From NCBI GenBank assembly GCA_030374805.1, contig JARGSG010000058.1:124001-188000 (forward strand): DNA of 64,000 nt. Reading direction: 5' to 3'. The notes under the pieces were generated by a model. The model searched no databases and had not been told where the DNA came from. It worked only from the letters and a program-made list of their open reading frames with translations. Numbering within the stretch: the first letter of the stretch is position 1; each line of letters opens with the position of its first letter. This document shows positions 30,231-41,089 of the stretch, piece after piece. The DNA comes from Gracilaria gracilis. Its lineage: Eukaryota > Rhodophyta > Florideophyceae > Gracilariales > Gracilariaceae. A program made the translations under genes and the position numbers.

Positions 30231-31603
30231 ATCTCTCTTCCGTGCTATATTGCAGTGCGAGCCGTCAAAGAGATGGTTTCGGGCCAACGGCTTTCAGGTT
30301 TGTTTTGAGAGGTACTCGCGATAGTTGTTCTTCAAAGTTCCTAAACAACTCACTTCGAACCCGATCTCTGTCTACTCAAGACCAATTTCAAATTGTGTCT
30401 GCGGAATGTTCTAATGGCAGATCATAAAGCGTGACAAATTGCCATAGACCGCAAGTCCGCGTCCTTCCGATCTGTTCTTACAGAAGGGTGGGATCTCCTC
30501 GTTACCATCACTGTAACTGCCGAATCACACTTCCACATTCCAGCTACTACTCATCATGATCATCATGACAACTCGATGGAAATGTACCTTATCTCTGTAT
30601 TCTGGGAAGCCGCGACAATCAACCACAGCCGGGAACGTGGATGATCAGTGAGCTTGTATGTACCAAGGGTATGAGGGTTCGCGACGTGCAGGATTGGAAG
30701 GCTCGGCTCGAAGGTTTTCATGTACACGCCGTACTGTAGAACGTGTTTTGCAACAAAACACGGATTTGAATCAACCGTTCAAATTTGTTCTCCCGAATTC
30801 AGCATTAAAAGAGTTTCCATCACGTTCGGTTACGGAACGGATGTCTGAAAGGAAACTCAACCATAATCAACGAACGCAAAGATAGTACCGTATGATACTG
30901 CCTTTTTATTCCCGAAGCCTTCTAGTTCTGAAATCTTTGTTGCATTCCAAGTTTAGTAAGATGAACTCCATCACGTGACGTGTTCGAACTTCCAACACGT
31001 AACGTGATGGAGTTAATCTTACTGCCTCGGCCCACAGAGTTACGAAGGTACATGCTCTTCGATGTTCAGATCAGCAGAACCTTTATACATGATCCAACCG
31101 AATAAGTTTCAAATTGGTGCTCGTATATGAGGCTTTTGATTACTATCATGCGCAAGACCGTGCTCCGCGGAAATCTCGCACGCTTTTGCTTCGCTGGTGT
31201 GTGTCAAGTTGACACTGTCAACACTAATCGAGAGGGGCAGCCGCATCCTGGATCCCAGAGATGAGCATAGCGAAGTCCCTGCCCACCCATCGTCGATCAA
31301 CTAACGCCAGGCCACTCCGATCAGCATCTGTCATTACTTGCAAGCGCAAGCAACAATGAACACCACCCATGAGGCCACAGCCATTTACCAAAACATCTCT
31401 ACAGACCACCAAAGTGGAATCGACGAAGACTTTCTTTTCGCTCACCTTTTGCAGATAGCATCCGCCATTTTGTGCGGTTGCGTGCGTGCAGTTACGGCGG
31501 ACGGTCACAGAGATCATCTTGAATCAGAAAGATTTGGTTTCCAAGGCACCGGGCGTTTCAGAGAACGTTCCATTTCCCTTTACTTATAATTGACCTCTGA
31601 TCC
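30231..31603. other. Noncoding region with a hairpin
   Basis: Upstream of YR3. No convincing gene on either strand. It contains the imperfect palindrome at 30955-31023. Short frames at 30658-30885 and 31338-31589 show no domains. Confidence 0.4.
30955..31023. repeat. Near-perfect 30-bp inverted repeat
   Basis: AGTAAGATGAACTCCATCAC... (30955-30984) and its inverse (30994-31023) pair with two mismatches around a 9-nt loop. Each arm contains ACTCCATCACGT. It could be a tiny MITE or an RNA hairpin. It does not match the other palindromes in the window. Confidence 0.8.
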
Positions 31604-31834
31604 ATGACAAATACCAATTTCCCTGTAGTTCGACTTTGCCCGCGGAATGTGGGCAGTCTTTTACACAGGGCGACAGGACGTGATGTAGAGATGATAGTGG
31701 ACTATGCTGGTTTGAAAGATGTGGCGTTTAAAGGAAGGCTGACAGCTAACCCCTTGGTTTTCAAAAAGGACCGAGAGCAAAACCATCGCATAACCCTGTT
31801 TGGGCTCAACGTAGAGCTTGGAAGACTGAAGTAG
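31604..31834 (+). CDS. Small hypothetical frame, 76 aa
   Basis: ATG at 31604 and a protein-like composition (RATGRDVEMIVDYAGLKDV). There is no known domain, no repeat and no visible promoter. It may be spurious. Confidence 0.2.
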   Translation: MTNTNFPVVRLCPRNVGSLLHRATGRDVEMIVDYAGLKDVAFKGRLTANPLVFKKDREQNHRITLFGLNVELGRLK

Positions 31835-32307
31835 AACTAGCCCGGTTTTCTCCATGGCACCTATTCTAATTCCATCCAGCATCTCCCTAGGTTAATGAAG
31901 AGTTCAAATTCATGCGTTGCATCGAGTTCTTCGTGCTTCTTGCGCCCAGAAGTCTAGTGGCCAATCAAGGTGGCTCTTTATTTTGTTCTCTGTTTTATAA
32001 GGTTCCATCCGGATAATGCCTTACGCTTCATGACAATACCAGCTTGCCAAAACATTGGCGTCAAGTACACGCTGTACATAAGATATGTGTTAGCTACGCA
32101 CTTGTAAGTTGTCCGTGACGAACATGTGTATTCCTGCTCGGTGTATAATAATGTTTGTCTACTCCCCGCCGACCTTTCTGGTTGCGTCGCACTCCTGAAG
32201 TATCCCAGTATAAAACGAGGCTTGGGGGTTCTGGAACGCTAAGCTTGGAACTCTATCCTCGAAGTTCTCACTCGCTCTTTATCGCATCTGGACACTTTGA
32301 ACTCAGC

Positions 32308-32667
32308 ATGGAACACCGTACTGAATTTTGTAAAACGCAGGGAGCATCCCGATGTGGCGTCAAGGAGGCAATTGACGTTGTCCGTGGTACTGAAGCGACG
32401 GACTTCACACGGGATGTACAAGTTAATGAGGCGAAGGACACTTCTAATGATAAGGTTGTGCACATCCCAATCACTGAGGCCGAATCGGGTGCCGCGCTAA
32501 AGGAAGAAGATCCTGCCCCGTTAGTTGTTGAGAATGAACTGGATATGGGACCTGAGAATAATGTGTCGGTAAGGAAGAGGAAAAGGTGTGAAGCAAAAGA
32601 TACCTCGATCTTTTCAGAGCAAGATCGTGAGGGAAGGAATAGGAAGATACTCAAACGCATTGCGTGA
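32308..32667 (+). CDS. Small charged protein with basic cluster, 119 aa
   Basis: ATG 32308 opens 119 codons. The frame continues upstream to 32155 but starts there with TTG, just after a TATAATA stretch near 32144. The protein is rich in Glu, Asp and Lys. It has VRKRKRCEAKD near residue 90, which would serve as a monopartite nuclear localisation signal, and a Lys/Arg-ended C-terminus (KILKRIA). No family recognised. A nuclear or chromatin-associated role would fit, but the sequence does not show it. It could be one exon of a larger gene. Confidence 0.4.
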   Translation: MEHRTEFCKTQGASRCGVKEAIDVVRGTEATDFTRDVQVNEAKDTSNDKVVHIPITEAESGAALKEEDPAPLVVENELDMGPENNVSVRKRKRCEAKDTSIFSEQDREGRNRKILKRIA

Positions 32668-32972
32668 GAAAGAGCCGGCTCTGCTTACGGCGCGAGATTG
32701 GAGTAGGTATGGATGATATTGGGTTCCAGAGCATGGAATGGCTACCGGTTTTCTATTCGAGACCTTTTGTTCGCTGCCAACCTCGTTTGGTATCTATACC
32801 ATTGAGGTTGTACACAACACGTTAACAAAATTCTAAGACTTTGAACGAGAACAATTTTGACGCGTGACAGTGGAAGCTTCTCAACAAGTTTTTTGTGTAG
32901 TTGACGGGGTCTCATCTTCCATACTTTAGGGTTCACACTTCTATTTGTCTTGCAATAAATTCCCTCTTGTGC

Positions 32973-34352
32973 TCAAGCATACTTCCCGAATGTATTGCAA
33001 ACTCCAAAACTGAGCTCTTCACGAGTAGCATCTCTCAAAAACTCCTCAGACGTCAGATAACCCTGATACAATATCAAACGGCTGAGGACTCCATCGAGAT
33101 CGTCTACGATGTCAAGGAGCTTCCAAAGCCTGTCCATGCTTTCGAACTCAGTCCACTGCTCGAGATAAAATTCAAGATCTTCCTTTCTACCCTCGCATAA
33201 ATTAACAAATCGAATCGCGTCTATGAAAGGCGCCGAAATACAGGTCAGTGAAAAGTCGAAGAATATGCAAGTTTGGTTATCCCGCATGACAACATTCACA
33301 GGGTTCAGGTCTCCGTGTACGAGCGATAACGGCACATCAAAGTCTTTCAATCTCCCAAAAAGACGCTTTATGTATGCTATGTAGTTTTTCTTGTACTCCA
33401 ATTCATCCCCATACCTCAAACGTTCTTCTTCATTCATTCTCGTCTTCTGCATGTTGTACCAAACAGGATCGTCCATCATTTTTTGTACTTCTTGCAGTAC
33501 AAATGACTCTCCCCACACGGGAACGCCGAGATGTGTAAGGACATCTTTCTTTTCAATGGCTCTCTTTTGTACAACACTCCACTCTTGCAGAATGTTGCGC
33601 ATACGTTCCGAGCCCGTGTCGGAGCTCATGAAACATTCTCCATGTCCCAAAGGAGTACCGTAGTCACTCATAAGAATCCATCTTTTCCCGTTGTGAACAG
33701 CAATAGGTTTCCGAAATACGTCCGGGAACACATTTGCTAACGCGCACGAGACCACCACTTCTTCGTTCATTCCATTGGGTGGAACAGCCTTCAAGAAGTA
33801 CTTACGATTGGATCGGGTCGTTGCACGTAGAACACTGCCCTGAGAATTCAGAGTAACTTGATTCACTGCCATCACTTTCTCTTGTTCATACCTTTCCAAA
33901 TTCGAAGACATCCACTCCTTCGCCCGTCTAAACCACCCAGCTCGTGAGTATGGATATAAAACTTGCTCCTTAGAGTCCAAGCCACTCTTTGAGTACTCAA
34001 GGAGAAATTTTGAAACCATGGACGATGTTGGTAACCCCAAGACGCTTCTAGTCTCATGTTTTGGTGTCCATATCAGACCAAACGGTAGCGTTAAATCGGT
34101 AGATTCCGGGTGCACTTCGAAAAGGACAAGATCTTTGACCTGACCAAAACTAGTTTGGAATTGAAAAACCTTTCTCAAGTACACGATCTTAAATCCCAAA
34201 TGCATTTGACAGCTAATTATCTCACATAATGCATGTACCGGTGCGGAAACTGGGTCATAGTACTCCAGCTCCAAAAGCTTTCGCTCTTCGGTAGTCACAA
34301 CCTCATGGGTTATGGGATGAACAATGAAGGGCAACAAGTGGTCGTGAACCAT
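32973..34352 (-). CDS. Phosphotransferase (APH/choline-kinase fold) family protein
   Basis: 459 codons from ATG 34352. (The TTG seven codons upstream was not used.) The kinase-like half has YFLKAVPP (probable ATP-binding Lys) near the middle and the catalytic loop LVHGDLNPVNVV with His346, Asp348 and Asn351. IFFDFS follows, with the metal-binding Asp366. These are the Brenner and DFG-equivalent motifs of the aminoglycoside phosphotransferase superfamily, which phosphorylates small-molecule hydroxyls. The first 150 residues (VTTEERKLLELEYYDP...PFGLIWTPKH) form a separate domain of the kind seen before APH domains in some bacterial proteins; I cannot name it. Substrate is unknown. All key residues are present, so an active kinase is plausible. 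No introns, no stops. Confidence 0.7.
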   Translation of the reverse strand: MVHDHLLPFIVHPITHEVVTTEERKLLELEYYDPVSAPVHALCEIISCQMHLGFKIVYLRKVFQFQTSFGQVKDLVLFEVHPESTDLTLPFGLIWTPKHETRSVLGLPTSSMVSKFLLEYSKSGLDSKEQVLYPYSRAGWFRRAKEWMSSNLERYEQEKVMAVNQVTLNSQGSVLRATTRSNRKYFLKAVPPNGMNEEVVVSCALANVFPDVFRKPIAVHNGKRWILMSDYGTPLGHGECFMSSDTGSERMRNILQEWSVVQKRAIEKKDVLTHLGVPVWGESFVLQEVQKMMDDPVWYNMQKTRMNEEERLRYGDELEYKKNYIAYIKRLFGRLKDFDVPLSLVHGDLNPVNVVMRDNQTCIFFDFSLTCISAPFIDAIRFVNLCEGRKEDLEFYLEQWTEFESMDRLWKLLDIVDDLDGVLSRLILYQGYLTSEEFLRDATREELSFGVCNTFGKYA

Positions 34353-34736
34353 TTTCTTCGATCGGCAATCCAAATGAAACCCAGATATTACTTCAACCCT
34401 GATGTCGCTATTTTGGCGCTATTAAGAGGATGGATGACTAATGAGTAATGAAAAGGCAAAGGCGATAAGCGTTAGTACGAAAACTTCCTCTGGTTGGAAA
34501 CTCAAGACTTTCTCCTTGTAGGAGTGTAGTGCTGTTACGGGCTAGTGGTGCCAAAGGTATGGGCTGCGATATAGAAGAACTATATGTTGTTGGGAACCTT
34601 CAGCAAGCACATGTGTGAGAAGACTTGGGAGCGTTTGCGTTTCCACAAACAGAGGGACAAGGTGACCTCGGAATTAGGTGATCTCGGCTTCACCGCACTT
34701 CTATTCCGAAGAATTACTTCAGTAAAACAAAATTAA

Positions 34737-34838
34737 TTATCGATGGGCTCAGCACATTGATAATGACATGTCATCGTTGATGACTCAGCAACTGTGCTGC
34801 GGCACAGCCCAATGGGCTGTGCCACAGCCCATTGATAA
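34737..34838. mobile_element. Tiny MITE-like element (102 bp)
   Basis: TTATCGATGGGCT at 34737 is matched by the inverse AGCCCATTGATAA ending at 34838 (one mismatch). The interior holds a second palindrome, GGCACAGCCCA..TGGGCTGTGCC, near 34801-34823. It encodes nothing. Confidence 0.55.
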
Positions 34839-34865
34839 ACTGTTGTGTTGGTAACACGTTGCGCG

Positions 34866-34912
34866 CAGAAGTGGCCGGCAGCTACAGCCGTCATGGCTGC
34901 CGGCCGCTTCTG
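34866..34912. repeat. GC-rich 17-bp inverted repeat
   Basis: CAGAAGTGGCCGGCAGC (34866-34882) pairs with GCTGCCGGCCGCTTCTG (34896-34912), one mismatch, 13-nt loop. It lies 27 bp from the MITE-like element and may belong with it. Confidence 0.75.
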
Positions 34913-37603
34913 GTGCGGGCAACTTCATAACCATCGTTCAATTGTCGCTCGACGCGGTCTAGAGCGGGATGCTCATTCGCCATGAACGAAAGAATGGCTG
35001 CAGAATATTTCGATTCTACCGGGGGAGAGCACATTCTGTCGTTTTCAAAATCTCGCACGAACTCCTGCGTGCTATTAGACTTTCACAAAAGTCCCAGCTA
35101 ACTATATCAGAGCCTGATAAGAGCTGAATTTGCGCAGAGGATGTCGGCAAACTCCTCTTCTCGATTAAGAATTTTATCTTCGCCAAGAAAGTGAAATATA
35201 AACGTGAATCATACCACCTAAACTAAAGAAACATTCTTCTGTAAACGCTAGTTGTACATTGGAACGCAATAAAAGAGACTAAGGGGTGTAGTTAAATGTC
35301 TAGCTCTGTTTGGGATCTTTGACAAGATGCTGGTGCGAAAAGTAGACCGAAAAGTTATGGCGGAGAAGGTTCTACCTTCGCCTCCGAAGGTACACTGGCG
35401 TAGTTCCGCGTTTATGACAGCAAGTCGGCCAGTAGCTACCGTGTGCAATATATGCCACAAGCTGTGATACACGCCAAGGTATTTGACATTAAAGAAGCTC
35501 TGTTTTCAAGTTGAGAAATGAGCATTAGTGCATGATCTCTAACGCATCTTCCGTTCACAGGCCATACCAGCGCGCTCAGAAGCGGCGCGTGCGGCATCGG
35601 ATAGACGCCTGACCAACTTGGTGCACATAGTTTCTGCGTCTTTCGTAGTATCTCTTTCGACTTCACCCCTGACCCTTCGTTTTGCACCCTCAACAAATTA
35701 CAGACACTCAATACAAATTCAACCGGTCTTCTCTAACGCAATGCTCTTCCGACCGATCATCAGCGGGGGCTCGGTGTTCGTGTGGGTGCTTTTCATTAAG
35801 TCGTAACGGTGGTAGCGCAGCCGGTGAGGACATCCCATCAAAATCAGTGAGCGGAATGCGGTCTGCTTGAACGGCTTGTTACTTGTGCTTCCAGTACACA
35901 ACAAAGTGAAGAAACGCCTAATATTCACGCCAGCGCAGTTGAAAGCAAAGATATAACAGATCTGTAGTAAACCCGGTTAAATCCTATTGCCTGTAATTGT
36001 CATAAAATCGAAACAAAACAAAGAATGTTCACATGTTAGTTATGAAAATGTATTAACGACGCCAAACAAGAAAACGGACAAAATGACGGCCGTGGTCTTT
36101 TTCACCCACTCTGTGAGATGATTCTCAAGCCGACTTTGGGGGGGATTGAAAAGAAAACAAACCAGAGAGCCATCCCCATGGGGTTACAAATCCAGTGTGG
36201 GCTGTTCTAACGAGCAGGCAGGTAGAAAAACAACACGCGCAGGCCGGAACCTTGTTCGCCAATTTTGCTCCTGGAGCACATGGGAAGCGTAGAGCCATTT
36301 ACACGACCGGTCGCGTTTCTGGACGAACACAAACTGCGACCAGCACCTCACCAAATATGTGAACCCCAACCCTCTGGGGCAGCCGAGCTCCCACCTCTAC
36401 GCATGTCATTCGCACTATGTTCCATGTCTGCACCACTGAACGTACGCGCAACGTCCACTTCTTTGTTGGGCGGGTGAAAGTGGGTTCGAAAACACCAAAT
36501 GAAAGGGAATGGATGGAAATAGGGGATGATTAGGGGAAAGGAAAACGCCGACGAGCGCGACGACAACGGAAATCCCGCGTCAAGAAGCCACCGCGACGGC
36601 ACTCCCCGTGTGGGGCGCGCGTATTCGGTGGAAGGACAGATACGGGCGAGACTTAAATTGCGAGAGATGAAGACGACTGCGATCGGAGAAATATCCTGAT
36701 CACTACAGAGAAGTCGGCAGGACGTTTTAAGTCGAATAGAATCCGGTGTTGGTGCAAGAGATTCAGTGCGCCGACGTGTAAGATCTAAGATGTTTTACTA
36801 AATTTTTAAAAAGTTTTGGATGGCGTTAACCACTTTAGCACACTACGCGTACTGTACGTGTAGCGTGTAAGACGTGCCGACGGGCCTCCTGACATCCACA
36901 CGTGTTACACGTTCGCTGCCTGAGGCAGGCACACAAGCACAAGTGCTTGAATGTGTTTGTGCAACACGATATCCCTAATGCCGCTAATGTAGGATTATTT
37001 GCCAAAAAGAACAGTGCTTACGGGTTTTCAAGAGTGTAGGCGTTACGAAAGCAGACACAATATATCTATATGTCACGTTGTCTCGTTAACGGGCTACCCT
37101 TCGTAGTAACGAGAGGTATCTTCTGCCCTTTCACACCATGCATCATTGTTTTGCTTCAAAAATAAAGCATTTAAATTCACAATTTCACACTTTGGATAAA
37201 ACAAATGTAAAGCAAACATTACAATATTATGTAACCAAACAGAAAAAATAACACAGTAAATTTTGTTGCATTTACCTAACGGAAGATATCTAGATCCTTC
37301 CCCTCAAAATAAAAACTCTATACAAAGACCCACAAAAATAAATAATGGGCTTCTCCAAACCCAAAATAAGGTAGTTTACTTCACTCAAATAATATTTGTA
37401 ACCCCCTTTCCAAGTTCCGGTGGTCGTTAAACACAATTTTTCTATACATACCAGAGCTAGCCATACCCACTTTACAAAAATCTTTCCTTGCTAATGCATT
37501 GTAGAAAACCTTTTCATTTCCTTCAACACACGTTTCTGCGGACGATGTGAAAATTTCCACCATCAGTGCAAAACGTGATTATATGTAGCAGGAAAGTACG
37601 TGA

Positions 37604-37860
37604 GCTGGCTTTTCCAAGCCTTGTTCCTCTCTCCCACAGTATCCCCACCATAAGAGCTGGCCCTCCCAGCTCCTGCTCCGGATACTTCTTATCATGATCA
37701 CACAGCCTGGCCTTCCGGCGTTGTGGTTTTGGGGTAAGATCGTGGCAGAGATCTAGAAAAGCTGGTTTGTCCAATGCCTCTGTGTCCCTGCCACAGTATC
37801 CAGGGCATAAAATCTGGCTGGCGTAACTTCTGATCTAGATAATTACTGTCATTCTAATGT
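37604..37860. repeat. Degenerate tandem duplication (about 150-bp unit)
   Basis: GCTGGCTTTTCCAAGCC... CCACAGTATCC... near 37604 recurs near 37760 as GCTGGTTTGTCCAATGCC... CCACAGTATCC.... The copies are clearly diverged. No coding content recognised. Confidence 0.5.
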
Positions 37861-37903
37861 TACTTGGCTCGTCCGGCGGTGAAGTCCAACGCTCTCTTGG
37901 GGG

Positions 37904-38192
37904 ATGTTCTAGTACTTGGTTCTTTCTCCGATTTGTCGGCAGGAACAGTATATGACTACATACTTTGACCACTACTGTGGACTAGACACGTTGGGCAAGG
38001 TGCGTCTGCGAGGTTGGCACAGCATTACTGGTACCTTTTACTATACTTTATGCATTTTAGATACTTATGATATTTTAGCCCTCGATCCTTGCATTGAGAG
38101 ATACCCGACAGCGCTTTGGAGAGTTCGAAACCGATTACTCGGTGCGCCTTAACAAAGCTTGTTGAAGCGCTACGCCCTCCTGGAGGGAATCC
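37904..38192 (+). repeat. Fused scrap: element-B-type LTR 5' part joined to gag
   Basis: About 37909-38085 matches the beginning of the element-B LTR (GTATATGACTACATA, ACCACTACTGTGGACTAGAC, GAGGTTGGCACAGCATT). Directly after it, about 38095-38175 matches gag codons of element B at 52240-52305 (GAGATACCCG.CAGCG, GAAACCGATT.CTCGGT, CTTAACAAAGCTT-like). The LTR 3' part, primer site and gag start are missing. It is thus a deletion derivative lying immediately upstream of the element-B 5' LTR. Confidence 0.65.
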
Positions 38193-38263
38193 TGTGACTT
38201 AGTTATTTTCCGACATGTCGGTTGGGCGGAGTATATGACTACATATTTTGACCACTACTGTAG

Positions 38264-38268
38264 ACTGG
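38264..38268 (+). repeat. Target-site duplication of element A (left)
   Basis: ACTGG precedes the 5' LTR (38264-38268) and is repeated after the 3' LTR at 50215-50219. Five base pairs is the usual size for Ty3/Gypsy integrases. Confidence 0.8.
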
Positions 38269-38776
38269 TGTAGTACAATGAGACCTCAATGGGTTGGTGG
38301 TTCGTGGGCCTACTTGTGCGCCTTGCTGGCTGCACAGCACCCAATTGGTATTCTGTATTTTATAATTTCTAATTCCTAATTTCTAATGTAGTTTAGCTTA
38401 ACATTGCTGGCCCATGACAGTAGCTCATGGGCACAGCCGATGACGTCATGCCCGCATGGGAGATCGGCGCCGGTGCACCTTGTATATATTGTGGTGCACC
38501 TCGCCTTCCCCGTCGGGTATTGTAAAGTCAGGCACCACTAGGGCAGTAACTATACCATCTTGGTCACTTGCTACTCTATTACTATTCAGGTTTTACCGCG
38601 CGTCGGCGTCTACTACCGTACACCTACACGGTATAAACTAGTTGCCCCGCCTTTTGCCCCTGCGGGTTTCAGGTGCCCTACTACCATATTGGTTTTGTGT
38701 TTTTCCCCTTTAGGTTGAGCCCTCGCGCGCTCCCTCTACCAGGCGGACCCCACACCTTATCGGTATTTGTACGACA
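38269..38776 (+). repeat. 5' LTR of element A
   Basis: TGTAGTACAATGAG... to ...TTTGTACGACA. U3 contains a GCCCATGA...TCATGGGC inverted repeat, TGACGTCA at 38441-38448 and TATATA at 38483-38488. Same length as the 3' copy. Confidence 0.92.
38441..38488 (+). promoter_or_regulatory. CRE-like palindrome plus TATA box of element A
   Basis: TGACGTCA and, 34 bp downstream, TATATA. The pair is identical in spacing in all three LTRs of this family, although other sites vary. TGACGTCA is the binding site of CREB/ATF-type bZIP factors in eukaryotes. Use by this element is inferred. Confidence 0.5.
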
Positions 38777-38779
38777 TTT

Positions 38780-38798
38780 TGGTCTCCCGACTTAGAAG
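38780..38798 (+). promoter_or_regulatory. Primer-binding site of element A
   Basis: TGGTCTCCCGACTTAGAAG begins 3 bases after the 5' LTR. It starts with TGG, the complement of a tRNA CCA end. Element B has the same 19 bases with one difference at 50871-50889. I cannot name the tRNA. Confidence 0.6.
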
Positions 38799-38923
38799 TT
38801 TTTTGGTTTTTGTCGTACCTTTACTGGTGAAGAGAAGACATTCGAAAGGATTCTGGAAGTTCACACACCTATTTGGTTTCGTAGGAATACTCGCGAAGCA
38901 ATTGGATACCACTATTGGTCACT

Positions 38924-41087
38924 ATGGAAAGACCTACAAGGATTACTCGTGGCTCTAGCGCGCCACCTAGCCACAAGGGTTCTGCTGCGGCTTCGGCCGC
39001 CAAACCCATTCTGGATAATCCCGAGGAGCTGCTTCGGCAACCTCGGGTCGGAACCTCAAAGGAAACGGGCTCTCAGCCTCCGTCGGCTCCTGAACCTAAT
39101 AAGGATTTGCCGACAACGGTTGAGGACCTTTGGGCCCAGATGGAAAATCGAGCGAAAGCTCTTTTTACCGCTACGGTTAATGAAGCTATGACCTCTATGG
39201 ACATGGACGCCGTTACCCGCTTGGTGGTTGATCGAGCCGTGCACGAGCTCTCTCAGCGCATACCTAAATTGGTTGAAACATACCTCTTAACGGGTGCCCG
39301 GGAGCATATCTACCGAGTGGTTCAAGACCTTTGGGTTTCTGAAGGAATGGCGGAAGCAAAAACCCCTGGGGTGAATATGGTTACACGCATACCACAAGGA
39401 ATCCCTGCAGGTTCTTCCACACCAATCAAGCCAATTCCGGCCGATAGTGCGTACCTACAAGGTTTAAGGCAAGGTCAAGAGGGCCATATAGAGATGGGCC
39501 CTCGAGACGTGTACTTGCCACCCATTGGAAGTAACGTTCAAAAGGACACCATGACTGGTGGACCTGAGGACGATTCGTCTGACCCAGAAGAGGGGCGACG
39601 AAGAAGAAACCGCAAGGGTAAAGAAAAGAGAAGGAAAAAGGGAAAGAGTCGCGGCTACGACTCTGATCCCGATTCCTCGAGCTCCGATACCGATTCTGGT
39701 TCATCGTCGGATGATGACCGTAAATGTAGACGCAAGAAGAAACCGAACCGGATTGACGAAGAAGTCGTCAAAGAGAAACCATAAAGGTAAGAAGAAACGG
39801 TACGAGCCGTCCGACTCGGATTCGGACACCGATACAACCCTAGAGGTGCGTCAGCCGCTGAACGACATGTTCACCAAAGCGGTTGATTATAGGTCATATC
39901 GGTTGAGAAATCGATCCTCTGCTTACACCCAAGAGGTTGCGCAGAAGATCACCAAGCACCACAAGAAGCTCAGCTTCCAGATCGGTGATACTACCTTCAC
40001 AGGTGATGATCCCATTGCGGTAATTGAGTTTCTACAGAAGTTCAAGATTGCATGTGACCAAAATGGGTTTTCCGAAGGTGCTGCCATGTGGTTATTCCAG
40101 TTTTACCTTAAAGGTCAAGCATACCACTTGCTGCAAGGCAGGCTCCGTGGAAATACCCTGGCGGTTGATGAAGAGGGAACAGAGATGTTAGAGACGTACC
40201 CAGAAGTGGTTAATTTCATGTTGGAAACTTACGCTACCGATGAGGTTATCCAAGAAGGTTACGCTGAGGTGCAGGCATATTGCCAACGCTCCAGCCAAAC
40301 CGAAATGGAATTCTCGTTGGGCCTTTGGAATCTGGCCACCCGATGCGGTAATGTCTTTACCACTAGTCGGTTGAAGTCGCTCTTTGCCGACAATGTCGAC
40401 AAGGCGATCCGTTCGCAGATGCGCAATTACCTGGCGAACAACCGTAAGGTGGACTATAATGGGCTAGCCCGTTATGCCCAGGGGCTCGGCGACACTCTCC
40501 GTCATGGAAAGAAGCCGGTGGCGCCCCATACCTCAAAGGCTAAACCGAAACGGTCAGTATTGGAGCTAGAAGAAAGCACTACCTCAGAGGGTGATTTGCT
40601 CATCCGCGTACCAACAGGGATGGCGGTTCATCTCGTGACTGCGCCGCAGGCTCAGTCACGAGCCACCTCTATTGGTAATTGGTCGTCGACAGTACCACCA
40701 GCTTCGGTAAGGTCGCCACCAAGTGCGGCGAGCACTCAACAAACCTCAACGGGTGGTTCGCAAGCGTCCTCATATGCTACAGCACCGACCAATCCGGTTA
40801 CCAGACCTACCTCGATGGCAATGCGTGATCGCCAGACAGGTGGGTTGGTTTGCTGGCTCTGCTTATCGCCAGACCATCTGGCGAACCGATGTGACAAAAT
40901 ACCCCCAGGGGTGCGAGAACATCTAATCAGTGCCAGGCAGCAGAACCACCGTAACCTATATGGATCTGGGAAGAGAGCACAAGCTCAACCACTACCATCT
41001 CAGGTTCATCTCGTCGAAGACACACCAATCTTGGAGAAGGACAGTCCCGCTCAGGAGGAGCAGGAAAACACCGAACGGTTAGCGTAG
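38924..41087 (+). pseudogene. gag: gag of element A, one frame change
   Basis: Starts at ATG 38924 (MERPTRITRG; the frame reaches back to a TTG at 38915). The N-terminal part (to about 39784) is Pro/Ser-rich, then strongly charged (RRKKGKSRGYDSD and SSSSDTDSGSSSDDD). Coding then continues in the next frame, from about 39750 to the stop at 41087. That part has a helical capsid-like section (TFTGDDPIAVIEFLQKFKIA...SEGAAMWLFQFYLKGQA) and a perfect CCHC zinc knuckle, C-x2-C-x4-H-x4-C (CWLCLSPDHLANRC, 40851-40892). Gag forms the particle and the knuckle binds RNA. The overlap of both frames around 39750-39784 fits a single indel. Programmed shifting is less likely there. Confidence 0.8.
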
Positions 41088-41089
41088 GG

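Larger units (their letters stand above)
34353..37903. other. Gene-poor region
   Basis: About 3.5 kb without a supported gene. The frames present are short and overlapping. It contains the MITE-like palindrome at 34737-34838, a GC-rich hairpin at 34866-34912, AT-rich DNA at about 37140-37560 and a duplicated block at 37604-37860. Confidence 0.5.

Noticed and set aside
35248-36602. Several short frames between 35.2 and 36.6 kb
   Set aside because: They overlap on both strands, lack domains and repeats, and many start at non-ATG codons.
38264-38268. A longer target duplication for element A
   Set aside because: Bases beyond ACTGG differ (TAG before on the left, ACC on the right), so five is the supported size.
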